Shown here: positions 34,687 to 42,979 of the stretch, one piece after another
How positions within the stretch are numbered: position 1 is the first letter of the stretch
Layout of the letters: each line of letters starts with the position of its first letter
NCBI GenBank assembly: GCA_023440965.1
Contig: JAEZRC010000004.1
Coordinates: 1 to 64,000, forward strand
Source of the DNA: Bacillota bacterium
Lineage (GTDB): Bacteria > Bacillota > Clostridia > Oscillospirales > Ruminococcaceae
DNA length: 64,000 nucleotides
Direction: 5' to 3'
The notes under the pieces: generated by a model
Databases searched by the model: none
What the model saw: the letters and a program-made list of their open reading frames with translations, nothing else
What the model was told of the DNA's origin: nothing
Translations under genes and position numbers: made by a program

Positions 34687-35634
34687 ATGAAAGAATTTAT
34701 AATAAACTCTAATGATTCAGGACAACGTGTTGATAAATTTCTGACAAAGGCTGTCAGAAAACTTCCTAAGTCATTAATGTATAAATATCTGCGAACAAAA
34801 AGAATTAAGCTAAATAATAAAAAGTGCGAAATCTCCACAAAGCTTAATGAGGGCGACATTCTTTTACTTTATATAAATGATGAATTCTTTGACGAAAATA
34901 AAGAACTTGATTTTTTATCAGTGCCAACTAATCTTAATATAATTTATGAGGATGAGAATATACTATTAATAGATAAGAAGAATGGTCTTGTCGTCCATGA
35001 GGATGATGAAAACACAGTTGATACTCTTATTAACCGTATAAAGCATTATCTTTACGATAAGGGAGAGTATATCCCGGAAAATGAGCTGTCTTTTGCTCCG
35101 TCGCTATGTAATCGCCTTGATAGAAATACAGGTGGCATAATTATTTGCGCAAAAAATTCAGAGTCATTGCGTGTTCTGAATCAGAAGGTCAAGGACAGGG
35201 AGCTTGAAAAGCTTTATCTTTGTGTAACAGTGGGTATTCCACCGAAAAAAGAAGATACAATTACAGCATATCTTGAAAAGGATGAAAGCAAAAACCAGGT
35301 TTTCGTTTCTGATAAAAAGACACTGACAAACAAAACCATTATAACACAATATAAGGTTCATGCAACAAAGGATAATCTTGCGCTTGTTGAGGTTGATCTT
35401 ATTACAGGAAGAACTCATCAGATAAGAGCACATATGGCATATATAGGTTGTCCTCTTTTGGGTGATGGGAAATATGGTATAAATAAAATTAACCGCGAAT
35501 ACAATGTCAGGACACAGGCTTTGTACTCATATAAGCTGACTTTCAAGTTCAAAACGGATGCAGGCATTCTTCAGTATCTTAATAATAAGTCATTTTCATC
35601 AGATAATATATGGTTTAAAAAGTTTATATTATAA
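34687..35634 (+). CDS. RluA-family pseudouridine synthase
   Basis: A 315-aa RNA-modifying enzyme. An N-terminal S4 RNA-binding domain (about 14-75) precedes the catalytic domain (about 88-300). The catalytic-Asp motif reads CNRLDRNTGGIIICAKN and a later motif is ITGRTHQIRAHMAYIGCPLLGD. It is of the RluC/RluD type, converting uridines in 23S rRNA; the exact site cannot be told. AAGGAG precedes the ATG by 7 nt. It is divergent from radC. Confidence 0.92.
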   Translation: MKEFIINSNDSGQRVDKFLTKAVRKLPKSLMYKYLRTKRIKLNNKKCEISTKLNEGDILLLYINDEFFDENKELDFLSVPTNLNIIYEDENILLIDKKNGLVVHEDDENTVDTLINRIKHYLYDKGEYIPENELSFAPSLCNRLDRNTGGIIICAKNSESLRVLNQKVKDRELEKLYLCVTVGIPPKKEDTITAYLEKDESKNQVFVSDKKTLTNKTIITQYKVHATKDNLALVEVDLITGRTHQIRAHMAYIGCPLLGDGKYGINKINREYNVRTQALYSYKLTFKFKTDAGILQYLNNKSFSSDNIWFKKFIL

Positions 35635-35673
35635 AAATCAAGTCGGTCTTTTGTATTTTTTTACAAAATATCT

Positions 35674-35703
35674 TGCATATCGGGGGCAATTTGTAGTATA
35701 ATT
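35674..35703 (+). promoter_or_regulatory. Promoter of the PHP gene
   Basis: TTGCAT (35674-35679), an 18-nt spacer and TATAAT (35698-35703) lie about 55 nt before the PHP-domain gene. Confidence 0.6.
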
Positions 35704-35760
35704 GAAATATTAAGTTTGCTTTCATAACTTAATCAGTACTTTTTTGGGAGGTTACGCACT

Positions 35761-36594
35761 ATGAAGGGTGATTTGCATTGTCACACAAAACTTTCAGATG
35801 GTTCTCTTGGTATTGAGGATATTATCGTTCAGGCAAAACGAACAGGAATTGATTTCTTATCAATAACTGATCATGATACTTTATCTTCTACATCTCGTGC
35901 TACTGTGCTTGGTGAAAGATACGGTGTTCATATTATACCTGGTGTTGAGCTTTCCGCATGGGATAAAACAAGAAATTCAAAGGTACATATTCTTTGCTAC
36001 TCACCACAGAAGCCAGACAGGCTTGAAGGGTTATGTCTTAAATCCTGTGCAATAAGAAAATCCTGTGCAAACGAAATGATTGAGAATGTTATGAAGCTTT
36101 ACCCTATTACTGCTGAAAGTGTTTTAAAGCATTCAACAGGAAGTAAGAGTATATTCAAGCAACATATTATGAGAGCACTTATTGATTATGGCTATGCTAC
36201 TGATTTCTACGGTTCATTAAACGATGAACTTTTTAACCATGAGAACGGAACATGTCTTGTTGAAAGAGAGTATCCTGATGTAAACTTTGTACTTGACTTA
36301 ATACATTCAGCAAAAGGTGTTGCTGTTATGGCTCATCCGATGCAGTATGATAATCTTGAGCTTCTTGAAGAACTTGCCGAAAAAGGGAAGCTTGATGGTG
36401 TTGAAGTTTATCATTATACAACAAGCGAAGAGGATAAGAAAAAAATGCTTGAAATCGCTGAAAAATACAACCTTATTGTCACAGGTGGTTCAGATTTTCA
36501 TGGTTTATATAATGCGGAACCTTCATACATAGGAATGAATACAACCGACAAGGAAAATCTTGATAAGATATTTAAGCTTGCAAATAAAAAATAA
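35761..36594 (+). CDS. PHP-domain phosphoesterase
   Basis: A 277-aa metal-dependent phosphoesterase of the PHP family, YciV/TrpH-like. Motifs in order: GDLHCHTKLSDGS at the N terminus, SITDHDT, PGVELSAW, VMAHP and GGSDFHG, which supply the metal ligands. Relatives hydrolyse 3',5'-nucleoside bisphosphates or act as RNA/DNA 5'-3' exonucleases. The start is set by GGGAGG. Malic enzyme follows after 27 nt. Confidence 0.87.
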   Translation: MKGDLHCHTKLSDGSLGIEDIIVQAKRTGIDFLSITDHDTLSSTSRATVLGERYGVHIIPGVELSAWDKTRNSKVHILCYSPQKPDRLEGLCLKSCAIRKSCANEMIENVMKLYPITAESVLKHSTGSKSIFKQHIMRALIDYGYATDFYGSLNDELFNHENGTCLVEREYPDVNFVLDLIHSAKGVAVMAHPMQYDNLELLEELAEKGKLDGVEVYHYTTSEEDKKKMLEIAEKYNLIVTGGSDFHGLYNAEPSYIGMNTTDKENLDKIFKLANKK

Positions 36595-36621
36595 TTTTAC
36601 TCAAAGGAATGAAATATAATA

Positions 36622-37794
36622 ATGGACATTATGCAATCAGCACTTCAAAAGCATAAGGAATGGAATGGAAAAATTGAGGTTGTCTCAAGAGTGCCAATTA
36701 ATGACCGTGACGCTCTGTCACACGCTTATACTCCTGGTGTAGCACAGCCTTGCCTTGAAATTCAGAAGAATCCTGACTTATCCTATGAGCTAACAAGACG
36801 ATCAAATCTTGTTGCTGTAATCACTGACGGAACAGCAGTTCTAGGGCTTGGCGATATCGGACCTTTAGCAGGTATGCCTGTAATGGAAGGTAAATGTGCG
36901 CTCTTTAAGGAATTTGCTGATGTTGATGCATTCCCATTATGTATTAATTCAAAGGATACAGATGAAATAGTAAGAACAATAGAATTGATATCAAAAAGCT
37001 TTGGTGGTATCAATCTTGAAGATATAGCTGCTCCAAGATGCTTTGAAATTGAAAAGAAGCTTAAAGAGCGTGTTGATATTCCCGTTTTCCATGATGACCA
37101 GCACGGTACGGCAATAGTTGTTGCTGCCGCACTTATGAATGCCTGTAAGGTTGCGAAAAAGAAAATTGAAAACCTTGAAATTGTAATAAACGGTGCCGGT
37201 GCAGCCGGAACAGCAATAGCAAAGCTTTTACTTTCACTTAAAGTTGGCAACATTAAAATGGTTGACTTAGCGGGAATAATTTGCGAGGGTGACGAAACAT
37301 TAAGTCCTGCTCATACTGAAATATCAAAAGTAACAAACAAAAATCACATAAAAGGCTCACTTGCTGAGTCACTTGTTGGGGCGGACGTATTTATCGGAGT
37401 TTCAAAGCCAAATCTTGTTACAGAATCAATGATAAAATCGATGGCACATAAGCCAATTATTTTTGCAATGGCAAACCCAACACCTGAAATTATGCCTGAT
37501 AGGGCACTCGAGGCTGGTGCATTTATAGTTGGAACAGGAAGAAGCGACTTCCCGAACCAGATTAATAATGTAATTGCATTCCCTGGTATTTTTAAGGGTG
37601 CACTTGCAGTACGTGCGAAGGATATTAATGAAGAAATGAAGCTTGCAGCTGCTATAGCAATAGCTGGTTGTGTTAAAGATAATGAACTTTCACGTGAATT
37701 TATTCTTCCGAATGCATTTGACAGAGCAATTCCTATTGCTGTAGCTAATGCAGTTGCTCAAGCGGCACGTGACAGTGGAGTAGCAAGAATATAA
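36622..37794 (+). CDS. NAD(P)-dependent malic enzyme
   Basis: A 390-aa short malic enzyme converting malate to pyruvate and CO2. The catalytic domain has SHAYTPGVAQPCLEI and NLEDIAAPRCFEIE, then FHDDQHGTAIV. The nucleotide fold is INGAGAAGTAIAKLLLSL (about 190-207). Length matches bacterial forms without the phosphotransacetylase extension. It lies 27 nt after the PHP gene and probably shares its transcript. Confidence 0.93.
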   Translation: MDIMQSALQKHKEWNGKIEVVSRVPINDRDALSHAYTPGVAQPCLEIQKNPDLSYELTRRSNLVAVITDGTAVLGLGDIGPLAGMPVMEGKCALFKEFADVDAFPLCINSKDTDEIVRTIELISKSFGGINLEDIAAPRCFEIEKKLKERVDIPVFHDDQHGTAIVVAAALMNACKVAKKKIENLEIVINGAGAAGTAIAKLLLSLKVGNIKMVDLAGIICEGDETLSPAHTEISKVTNKNHIKGSLAESLVGADVFIGVSKPNLVTESMIKSMAHKPIIFAMANPTPEIMPDRALEAGAFIVGTGRSDFPNQINNVIAFPGIFKGALAVRAKDINEEMKLAAAIAIAGCVKDNELSREFILPNAFDRAIPIAVANAVAQAARDSGVARI

Positions 37795-37863
37795 AACGTA
37801 CATACAGTACCCGACAATATACATACTAATAAACGAACTTTTTGGAAGGATACTTTATAATTT

Positions 37864-38115
37864 ATGAAAATGTCTTATAAAACAACAGGTGTCTGTGCAA
37901 GACAGATTGACATTGAAGTTGAAGATGGAATTGTTAAGGACGTTAAATTTATTGGTGGCTGTAATGGTAATGCTGGTGGAATTTCATCACTTGTAAAAGG
38001 TATGAAGGTTGAAGATGTAATTAAAAGACTTAAAGGAGTAAAATGTGGATATAAAAACACATCCTGCCCTGACCAGTTTGCAATTGCTCTTGAAAAAATG
38101 CAAACCGAACAATAA
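37864..38115 (+). CDS. TSCPD-domain protein (TIGR03905 type)
   Basis: An 83-aa protein made up of a single TSCPD domain, with Cys residues in TGVCARQ, GGCNGN and the eponymous NTSCPDQFAIAL. The domain also occurs at the end of vitamin-B12-dependent ribonucleotide reductases and is thought to bind metal. Stand-alone forms have no assigned role. It is followed by a terminator. Confidence 0.85.
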   Translation: MKMSYKTTGVCARQIDIEVEDGIVKDVKFIGGCNGNAGGISSLVKGMKVEDVIKRLKGVKCGYKNTSCPDQFAIALEKMQTEQ

Positions 38116-38118
38116 TTA

Positions 38119-38155
38119 ATTAAGCCGTGAGCTAATGCCCACGGCTTAATTTTAT
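38119..38155. terminator. Bidirectional terminator
   Basis: TTAAGCCGTG (38120-38129) pairs with CACGGCTTAA (38140-38149), with T-rich flanks on both strands, between convergent genes. Confidence 0.8.
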
Positions 38156-38427
38156 TTCCCTTGAGCCTGATCAAGCTTTTTGTTCCTGAAATATAAAAGC
38201 AGATCAATGAATACCATAATAAAGTTTATTGCATAAAAGATAAAAACATATGTAAGACTGCCTGCGGCTATTTTTGAAATCATACCGCAAATATAACCGA
38301 TAAGTATAAAGCATAAAAAGAAAAGGCTTTTTCCCTTTGCTGTTCTTGCTGTATAAGATTTATAAATTGATGTAGGCCATGAAATACCAAAGGTAATGAC
38401 CATAATTGTTTCAAATAGTTGTGACAT
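38152..38427 (-). CDS. Small PQ-loop/SemiSWEET-like membrane protein
   Basis: A 91-aa protein with three hydrophobic helices. The segment FGISWPTSIYKSYTARTAKGKSL resembles the PQ-loop/SemiSWEET repeat, in which three helices form half of a sugar transporter. ATG 38427 has GGAGG 7 nt upstream; a longer reading to 38469 does not. Transport activity is not demonstrated for this subgroup. Confidence 0.65.
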   Translation of the reverse strand: MSQLFETIMVITFGISWPTSIYKSYTARTAKGKSLFFLCFILIGYICGMISKIAAGSLTYVFIFYAINFIMVFIDLLLYFRNKKLDQAQGK

Positions 38428-38565
38428 AAATATTCCTCCATATATTATAATACTTGATAATAATATCATATTTGATTAATTTTATCAAATTAAACATATA
38501 CAAAATTTCTATATAGATTATTACTATTTATATATAAATAAACAAGTCAATAATACTTTATAATG

Positions 38566-38593
38566 TTGCATAAAATTGCATAATATTGTATAA
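38566..38593 (+). promoter_or_regulatory. Three TTGYATAA direct repeats at 10-bp spacing
   Basis: TTGCATAA (38566-38573), TTGCATAA (38576-38583) and TTGTATAA (38586-38593) lie 52-79 bp before the LysR gene start, on one face of the helix. This may be an operator or overlap the promoter -10. Confidence 0.5.
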
Positions 38594-38644
38594 TTGCTAT
38601 ATGTAATTATTATAATATATATGAATTAAATAAGGAGAAGTTAT

Positions 38645-39526
38645 ATGATAGCTAATCTTGAATACTACAAAGTCTTTTACCACGTCGCAAAGCTTGGGAG
38701 CGTTACTCTCGCTTCACAACAGCTATTTATATCTCAGCCCGCAGTAAGTCAGGCAATAAAACAACTTGAGTTTTCGCTTGGCTGTACATTATTTTTCAGA
38801 GCACCAAAGGGAGTGAAACTCACACCAGAGGGCGAAACCTTATTCACATATATAAAGCAAGGATATGAGTTCTTTGAAAGCGGTGAGAAAAAGCTTGAAG
38901 AGATGCTTAATTTTGAAAACGGAGAAATAAGAATTGGCGCAAGCGATATGACTCTCAAGTATTATCTTCTTCCATATCTCGAAAAATTTCATAAAAGCTA
39001 TCCGAGCATAAAAATTATAGTCTCAAATGCGCCAACTCCTGAAACTATACTTAGTCTCAAAGCAGGGAAAATTGATTTTGGAATAGTCAGCTCGCCTGTT
39101 GATGAGAGTAAGGATTATAAAATCACCGAAGTTGCTGATGTGCGTGATACATTTGTTGCTTCAAGCAGATTTGGTTGGCTTAATGGTAAAATAGTCGGAC
39201 TGTCTGAACTCGAACGCCTACCGACTATCTGTCTTGAGAAGAACACAAGTACAAGAAGGTTCGTTGATAATTTTCTTTCTGAAAATGATGTTTTTTTAAA
39301 GCCTGAATTTGAGCTTGCAACAAGCGATCTGATAGTTAAATTTGCAGAAATGGATATGGGGATAGGTTGTGTAGTAAGGAGCTTTGCAGAAGAAAGCATA
39401 AAGAGTGGAAAGCTTTTTGAACTGCAGCTTTCAAAGCCATTCCCACCACGAAAAATCTGCATAATTACAGGAAATAAGACACCAATATCACAGGCAGGCA
39501 AAAAACTTCTTGATACAATGATATAA
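38645..39526 (+). CDS. LysR-family transcriptional regulator
   Basis: A 293-aa regulator. The winged HTH is in the first 60 residues (VAKLGSVTLASQQLFISQPAVSQAIKQLE) and a LysR substrate-binding domain follows (about 88-290). AAGGAG precedes the ATG. It lies 105 nt before purA on the same strand. A regulatory link is possible but unproven; the effector is unknown. Confidence 0.9.
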   Translation: MIANLEYYKVFYHVAKLGSVTLASQQLFISQPAVSQAIKQLEFSLGCTLFFRAPKGVKLTPEGETLFTYIKQGYEFFESGEKKLEEMLNFENGEIRIGASDMTLKYYLLPYLEKFHKSYPSIKIIVSNAPTPETILSLKAGKIDFGIVSSPVDESKDYKITEVADVRDTFVASSRFGWLNGKIVGLSELERLPTICLEKNTSTRRFVDNFLSENDVFLKPEFELATSDLIVKFAEMDMGIGCVVRSFAEESIKSGKLFELQLSKPFPPRKICIITGNKTPISQAGKKLLDTMI

Positions 39527-39631
39527 ATAATAGTTATACACTTCATAATAATTATATATTTTACTTATGAAAACAATAGTGATATGATATTTAAGGCAGT
39601 TAATTATTAAACTTATCAGGAGGCTTATAAA

Positions 39632-40930
39632 ATGGTAAAGGCAATTGTTGGAGCAAACTGGGGCGACGAAGGTAAAGGTAAAGTTACCGACCTTCTAGCA
39701 GGACAGTCAGAAGTAGTAGTACGTTTTCAGGGCGGAGCAAACGCAGGGCATACTATTATTAACGAGTACGGAAAATTCGCACTTCATCTTCTTCCATCAG
39801 GTGTATTCCGTAAGAATGTAACAAATATCATTGCACAGGGTGTTGCATTTGATATTGATAAGTTCTTTAAGGAGCTTGACGGCATTACTTCAAGAGGAGT
39901 TCCGATGCCGAATCTTCTTGTTTCAGACAGAGCACAGGTTTTAATGCCATATCATATTCTTTTTGATGAGCTTGAAGAAAAAAGACTTGGTAAAAATAGT
40001 TTTGGTTCAACAAAATCAGGTATTGCACCATTTTATTCAGATAAATATTTAAAGATAGGTATTCAGGTTGGCGAGCTTTTTGATGATGAAATTTTGATGG
40101 AAAGGCTTGAAAAAGTCTGCGAAATCAAGAACAATTATATAAAAGCAATGTATCCTGACAGTGAACTTCTTGATTCAAAGGTTTTGTTTGATAAGCTTGT
40201 TGGCTATCGTCCAAAACTTAAGCCATTGGTTGCAAATGTAACAGTTTTTCTTCATAATGCAATCAAAGAAGGCAAGAATATTCTTCTTGAGGGACAGCTT
40301 GGTTCATTAAAGGATACTGATAACGGTATCTATCCTTTTGTTACATCTTCTTCACCTCTTGCAGGATTTGCTACAGTTGGTGCTGGTATTCCACCTCACC
40401 AGATTAAGCAGGTTGTAGTAGTAGCAAAAGCATATTCCTCAGCAGTTGGAGCAGGTGCCTTTGTCAGCGAAATCTTCGGTGACGAAGCTGAAGAACTCAG
40501 GAAACGTGGTGGTGACTGTGGTGAATATGGTGCAACAACAGGCCGTCCAAGAAGAATGGGTTGGTTTGATGTAGTTGCCACAAAATACGGCTGTATGATG
40601 CAGGGATGTACTGATGTTGTTCTTTCACTTCTTGACGTACTTGGTTACCTTGATAAAATTCCAGTATGCACAGGATATGAAATTGATGGCATCGTAACAG
40701 ACGAATTCCCAATTACACCAATTCTTAATAAAGCTAAACCAGTTATCGAGTATCTCGACGGATGGAAGTGCGACATCAGCGGAATCAAGAATTATGAGGA
40801 TCTTCCTGAAAACGCTAAAAAGTACGTTGAATTCATTGAAGAGAGAATTGGTTACCCTGTCACATTCGTTTCAAACGGACCAAAGCGTGACGATATTATC
40901 GAAAGAAAAAGCAATGTTAAAGTGTGGTAA
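39632..40930 (+). CDS. purA: Adenylosuccinate synthetase
   Basis: A 432-aa GTP-dependent enzyme that joins IMP and aspartate in AMP synthesis. Motifs: GANWGDEGKGKVTD at the N terminus (catalytic Asp and P-loop), QGGANAGHTI with catalytic His, the segment GEYGATTGRPRRMGWFD, and FPITPIL. Length is standard. AGGAGG precedes the ATG by 9 nt. It is monocistronic with a terminator at 40951. Confidence 0.97.
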   Translation: MVKAIVGANWGDEGKGKVTDLLAGQSEVVVRFQGGANAGHTIINEYGKFALHLLPSGVFRKNVTNIIAQGVAFDIDKFFKELDGITSRGVPMPNLLVSDRAQVLMPYHILFDELEEKRLGKNSFGSTKSGIAPFYSDKYLKIGIQVGELFDDEILMERLEKVCEIKNNYIKAMYPDSELLDSKVLFDKLVGYRPKLKPLVANVTVFLHNAIKEGKNILLEGQLGSLKDTDNGIYPFVTSSSPLAGFATVGAGIPPHQIKQVVVVAKAYSSAVGAGAFVSEIFGDEAEELRKRGGDCGEYGATTGRPRRMGWFDVVATKYGCMMQGCTDVVLSLLDVLGYLDKIPVCTGYEIDGIVTDEFPITPILNKAKPVIEYLDGWKCDISGIKNYEDLPENAKKYVEFIEERIGYPVTFVSNGPKRDDIIERKSNVKVW

Positions 40931-40950
40931 TTTTTAATTATAATCATAAG

Positions 40951-40985
40951 AAGGCATAAAGGTTAACTTTATGCCTTTAATTATA
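40951..40985 (+). terminator. Terminator of purA
   Basis: AAGGCATAAAG (40951-40961) pairs with CTTTATGCCTT (40967-40977), followed by an AT-rich tract. Confidence 0.75.
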
Positions 40986-41034
40986 TATTTCTTATGATAA
41001 GCTATAATATGTTTAAATATTTATAAAATGTCTG

Positions 41035-41068
41035 AAGGGTATATGGAGGTTTAATTCCATATACCCTT
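41035..41068. repeat. 13-bp inverted repeat downstream of amt
   Basis: AAGGGTATATGGA (41035-41047) and TCCATATACCCTT (41056-41068) are perfect inverted copies. No strong T tract follows on either strand, so it is a weak terminator or RNA stabiliser for the amt transcript. Confidence 0.6.
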
Positions 41069-41135
41069 TGCATTTCTGCTGACAGCTATAACACTGTCCC
41101 AGACATATTTATAAAATGGGGTTGGGGGGTGGGTG

Positions 41136-42842
41136 TTATTCATCTTGAAGAGCGTCATAACCCTCTTCGCCTGTACGGACCTTAACAACATTTTCAACAT
41201 CGTAAACAAATATCTTTCCATCACCGATGTGGCCCGTATATAAAGCTGATTTTGCAGCAGCTATAACTATTGAAACAGGAACCTTGCATACTACAATTTC
41301 AACCTGAACTTTTGGAATAAGATTTACTTCTACAGGGACACCACGATAGTATTCTTTACTACCTTTCTGCATTCCGCAGCCAAGAACGTTAGTAACCGTC
41401 ATACCTGTAATACCAATCTGGTTCATTGCTTCTTTTAAAACTTCAAACTTACTTTGTCTGCAGATGATAACAATATTTGATATCTTATTTTCGTTGTTTG
41501 AAGAAGGCTTAGCGTATGTTTCAACCTCAACAGCCTTTTCAACTGGAACAGCTTTAGCAACTGGTGCTATTTCTTCAACATCGTCAATTGTTGGATCAAC
41601 AGAAGAGATAAAGTCAGCATAAGCTGAAACAAGTCCGTGTTCTTCAATATCAAGCCCAGCGATTTCTTCGCGTCTTGAAACTCGAAGACCAATTGTCTTC
41701 TTAATTACGAGGAATACAATAAACATAGTGATTGCTGTCCATGCACCAACAGATACTACACCTAAAGCCTGTAAGCCAAGTTGTTTGAATCCGCCACCGT
41801 AGAATAAACCTGTGATGCCATCCTGTCCTTTGCCTGTTGCAAATAAACCAACAGCAAGCGAGCCCCAGATACCATTGAACATGTGAACAGCAACAGCACC
41901 GACTGGATCATCAACTTTAAGCTTATAATCAAGGAACCATACACCGAATACAACAAGGAATCCAGCAACAATTCCGATAATGAGTGAACCGAGTGCGTCA
42001 ACATCAGCACAAGGAGCAGTAATTGCAACAAGTCCTGCAAGTGATGCGTTAAGTGACATAGAAACGTCTGGCTTGCCATTTTTTAGCCATGTGAATATCA
42101 TTGTTGTACAAGTAGCTACTGCCGGAGCAATAGTTGTTGTAGCAAAAATCTGAGCTAAGAAACTTCCATTTGAAGCAGCAGCACCATTGAATCCATACCA
42201 ACCAAACCAAAGGATAAATACACCGAGTGCACCAAGTGTCAATGAGTGACCAAGAATAGCTCTTGGCTTTCCGTCCTTACCGAATTTACCGATACGAGGT
42301 CCAACCATAGCAGCACCGATTAAAGCTGTGATACCACCAACCATATGTATAGCTGTTGAACCAGCGAAATCAATGAAGCCTAATTTTGATAGCCATCCGC
42401 CGCCCCATATCCAGTGAGCTTCAATTGGGTAGATTACTGCACTGATTACAGCAGAATAAATACAATATGAGATAAATTTTGTTCTCTCAGCCATAGCACC
42501 TGAAACTATTGTAGCTGCAGTTGCGCAGAATACAAGGTTAAAGATAAAGCTTGACCAAGGGAACTCTCCCCAGTTTGTGAAAATCTGAAGGTCAGGCTTT
42601 CCAATAAGACCGAAGAATGTGTTTTCGCCGCAGAGCAATCCAAAACCGAGGAAAATGAATACTACTGTACCTATGCAGAAGTCCATCAGGTTTTTCATTA
42701 TGATGTTTCCTGCATTCTTAGCTCTGGTGAAGCCTGTTTCAACCATTGCAAAGCCACATTGCATAAAGAATACTAATGCAGCACCAATCAGGAACCATAT
42801 CCCGAACACTTCGCTTGTAATAAGTTCTTGAATTTTTTCCAT
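41136..42842 (-). CDS. amt: Ammonium transporter fused to a P-II domain
   Basis: A 568-aa fusion. Residues about 1-405 form an Amt/Mep/Rh channel with eleven TM helices, beginning FGIWFLIGAALVFFMQCGFAMVETGF and carrying the pore segment AIHMVGG. A Pro/Val/Glu-rich linker (about 405-455) joins it to a C-terminal P-II (GlnK-like) domain (about 456-568) with T-loop KEYYRG and the segment GHIGDGKIFV. In the fused form the regulator that gates the channel is tethered to it. It lies downstream of glnN with a hairpin between. ATG 42842 has AAGGAG upstream. Confidence 0.93.
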   Translation of the reverse strand: MEKIQELITSEVFGIWFLIGAALVFFMQCGFAMVETGFTRAKNAGNIIMKNLMDFCIGTVVFIFLGFGLLCGENTFFGLIGKPDLQIFTNWGEFPWSSFIFNLVFCATAATIVSGAMAERTKFISYCIYSAVISAVIYPIEAHWIWGGGWLSKLGFIDFAGSTAIHMVGGITALIGAAMVGPRIGKFGKDGKPRAILGHSLTLGALGVFILWFGWYGFNGAAASNGSFLAQIFATTTIAPAVATCTTMIFTWLKNGKPDVSMSLNASLAGLVAITAPCADVDALGSLIIGIVAGFLVVFGVWFLDYKLKVDDPVGAVAVHMFNGIWGSLAVGLFATGKGQDGITGLFYGGGFKQLGLQALGVVSVGAWTAITMFIVFLVIKKTIGLRVSRREEIAGLDIEEHGLVSAYADFISSVDPTIDDVEEIAPVAKAVPVEKAVEVETYAKPSSNNENKISNIVIICRQSKFEVLKEAMNQIGITGMTVTNVLGCGMQKGSKEYYRGVPVEVNLIPKVQVEIVVCKVPVSIVIAAAKSALYTGHIGDGKIFVYDVENVVKVRTGEEGYDALQDE

Positions 42843-42887
42843 AATACCACTCCTTATAATATATTAAATAATAAATACAATAAAACA

Positions 42888-42933
42888 GGGGCATACCACG
42901 CTAAGGGACAAATCCCTTTGTGTGATACACCCC
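42888..42933 (-). terminator. Long hairpin between glnN and amt
   Basis: On the minus strand GGGGTGTATCAC (42922-42933) pairs with GTGGTATGCCCC (42888-42899), enclosing a second perfect stem AAGGGA/TCCCTT, and is followed by TGTTTTATT. It can end the glnN transcript or attenuate readthrough into amt. Confidence 0.7.
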
Positions 42934-42979
42934 ATTGTGTAATTAAATAAATCTGTTTAATATTGAATTGCAGTAATAG

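Noticed and set aside
36783..37253. A 156-aa minus-strand ORF
   Set aside because: It lies fully antisense to malic enzyme and has no independent support.
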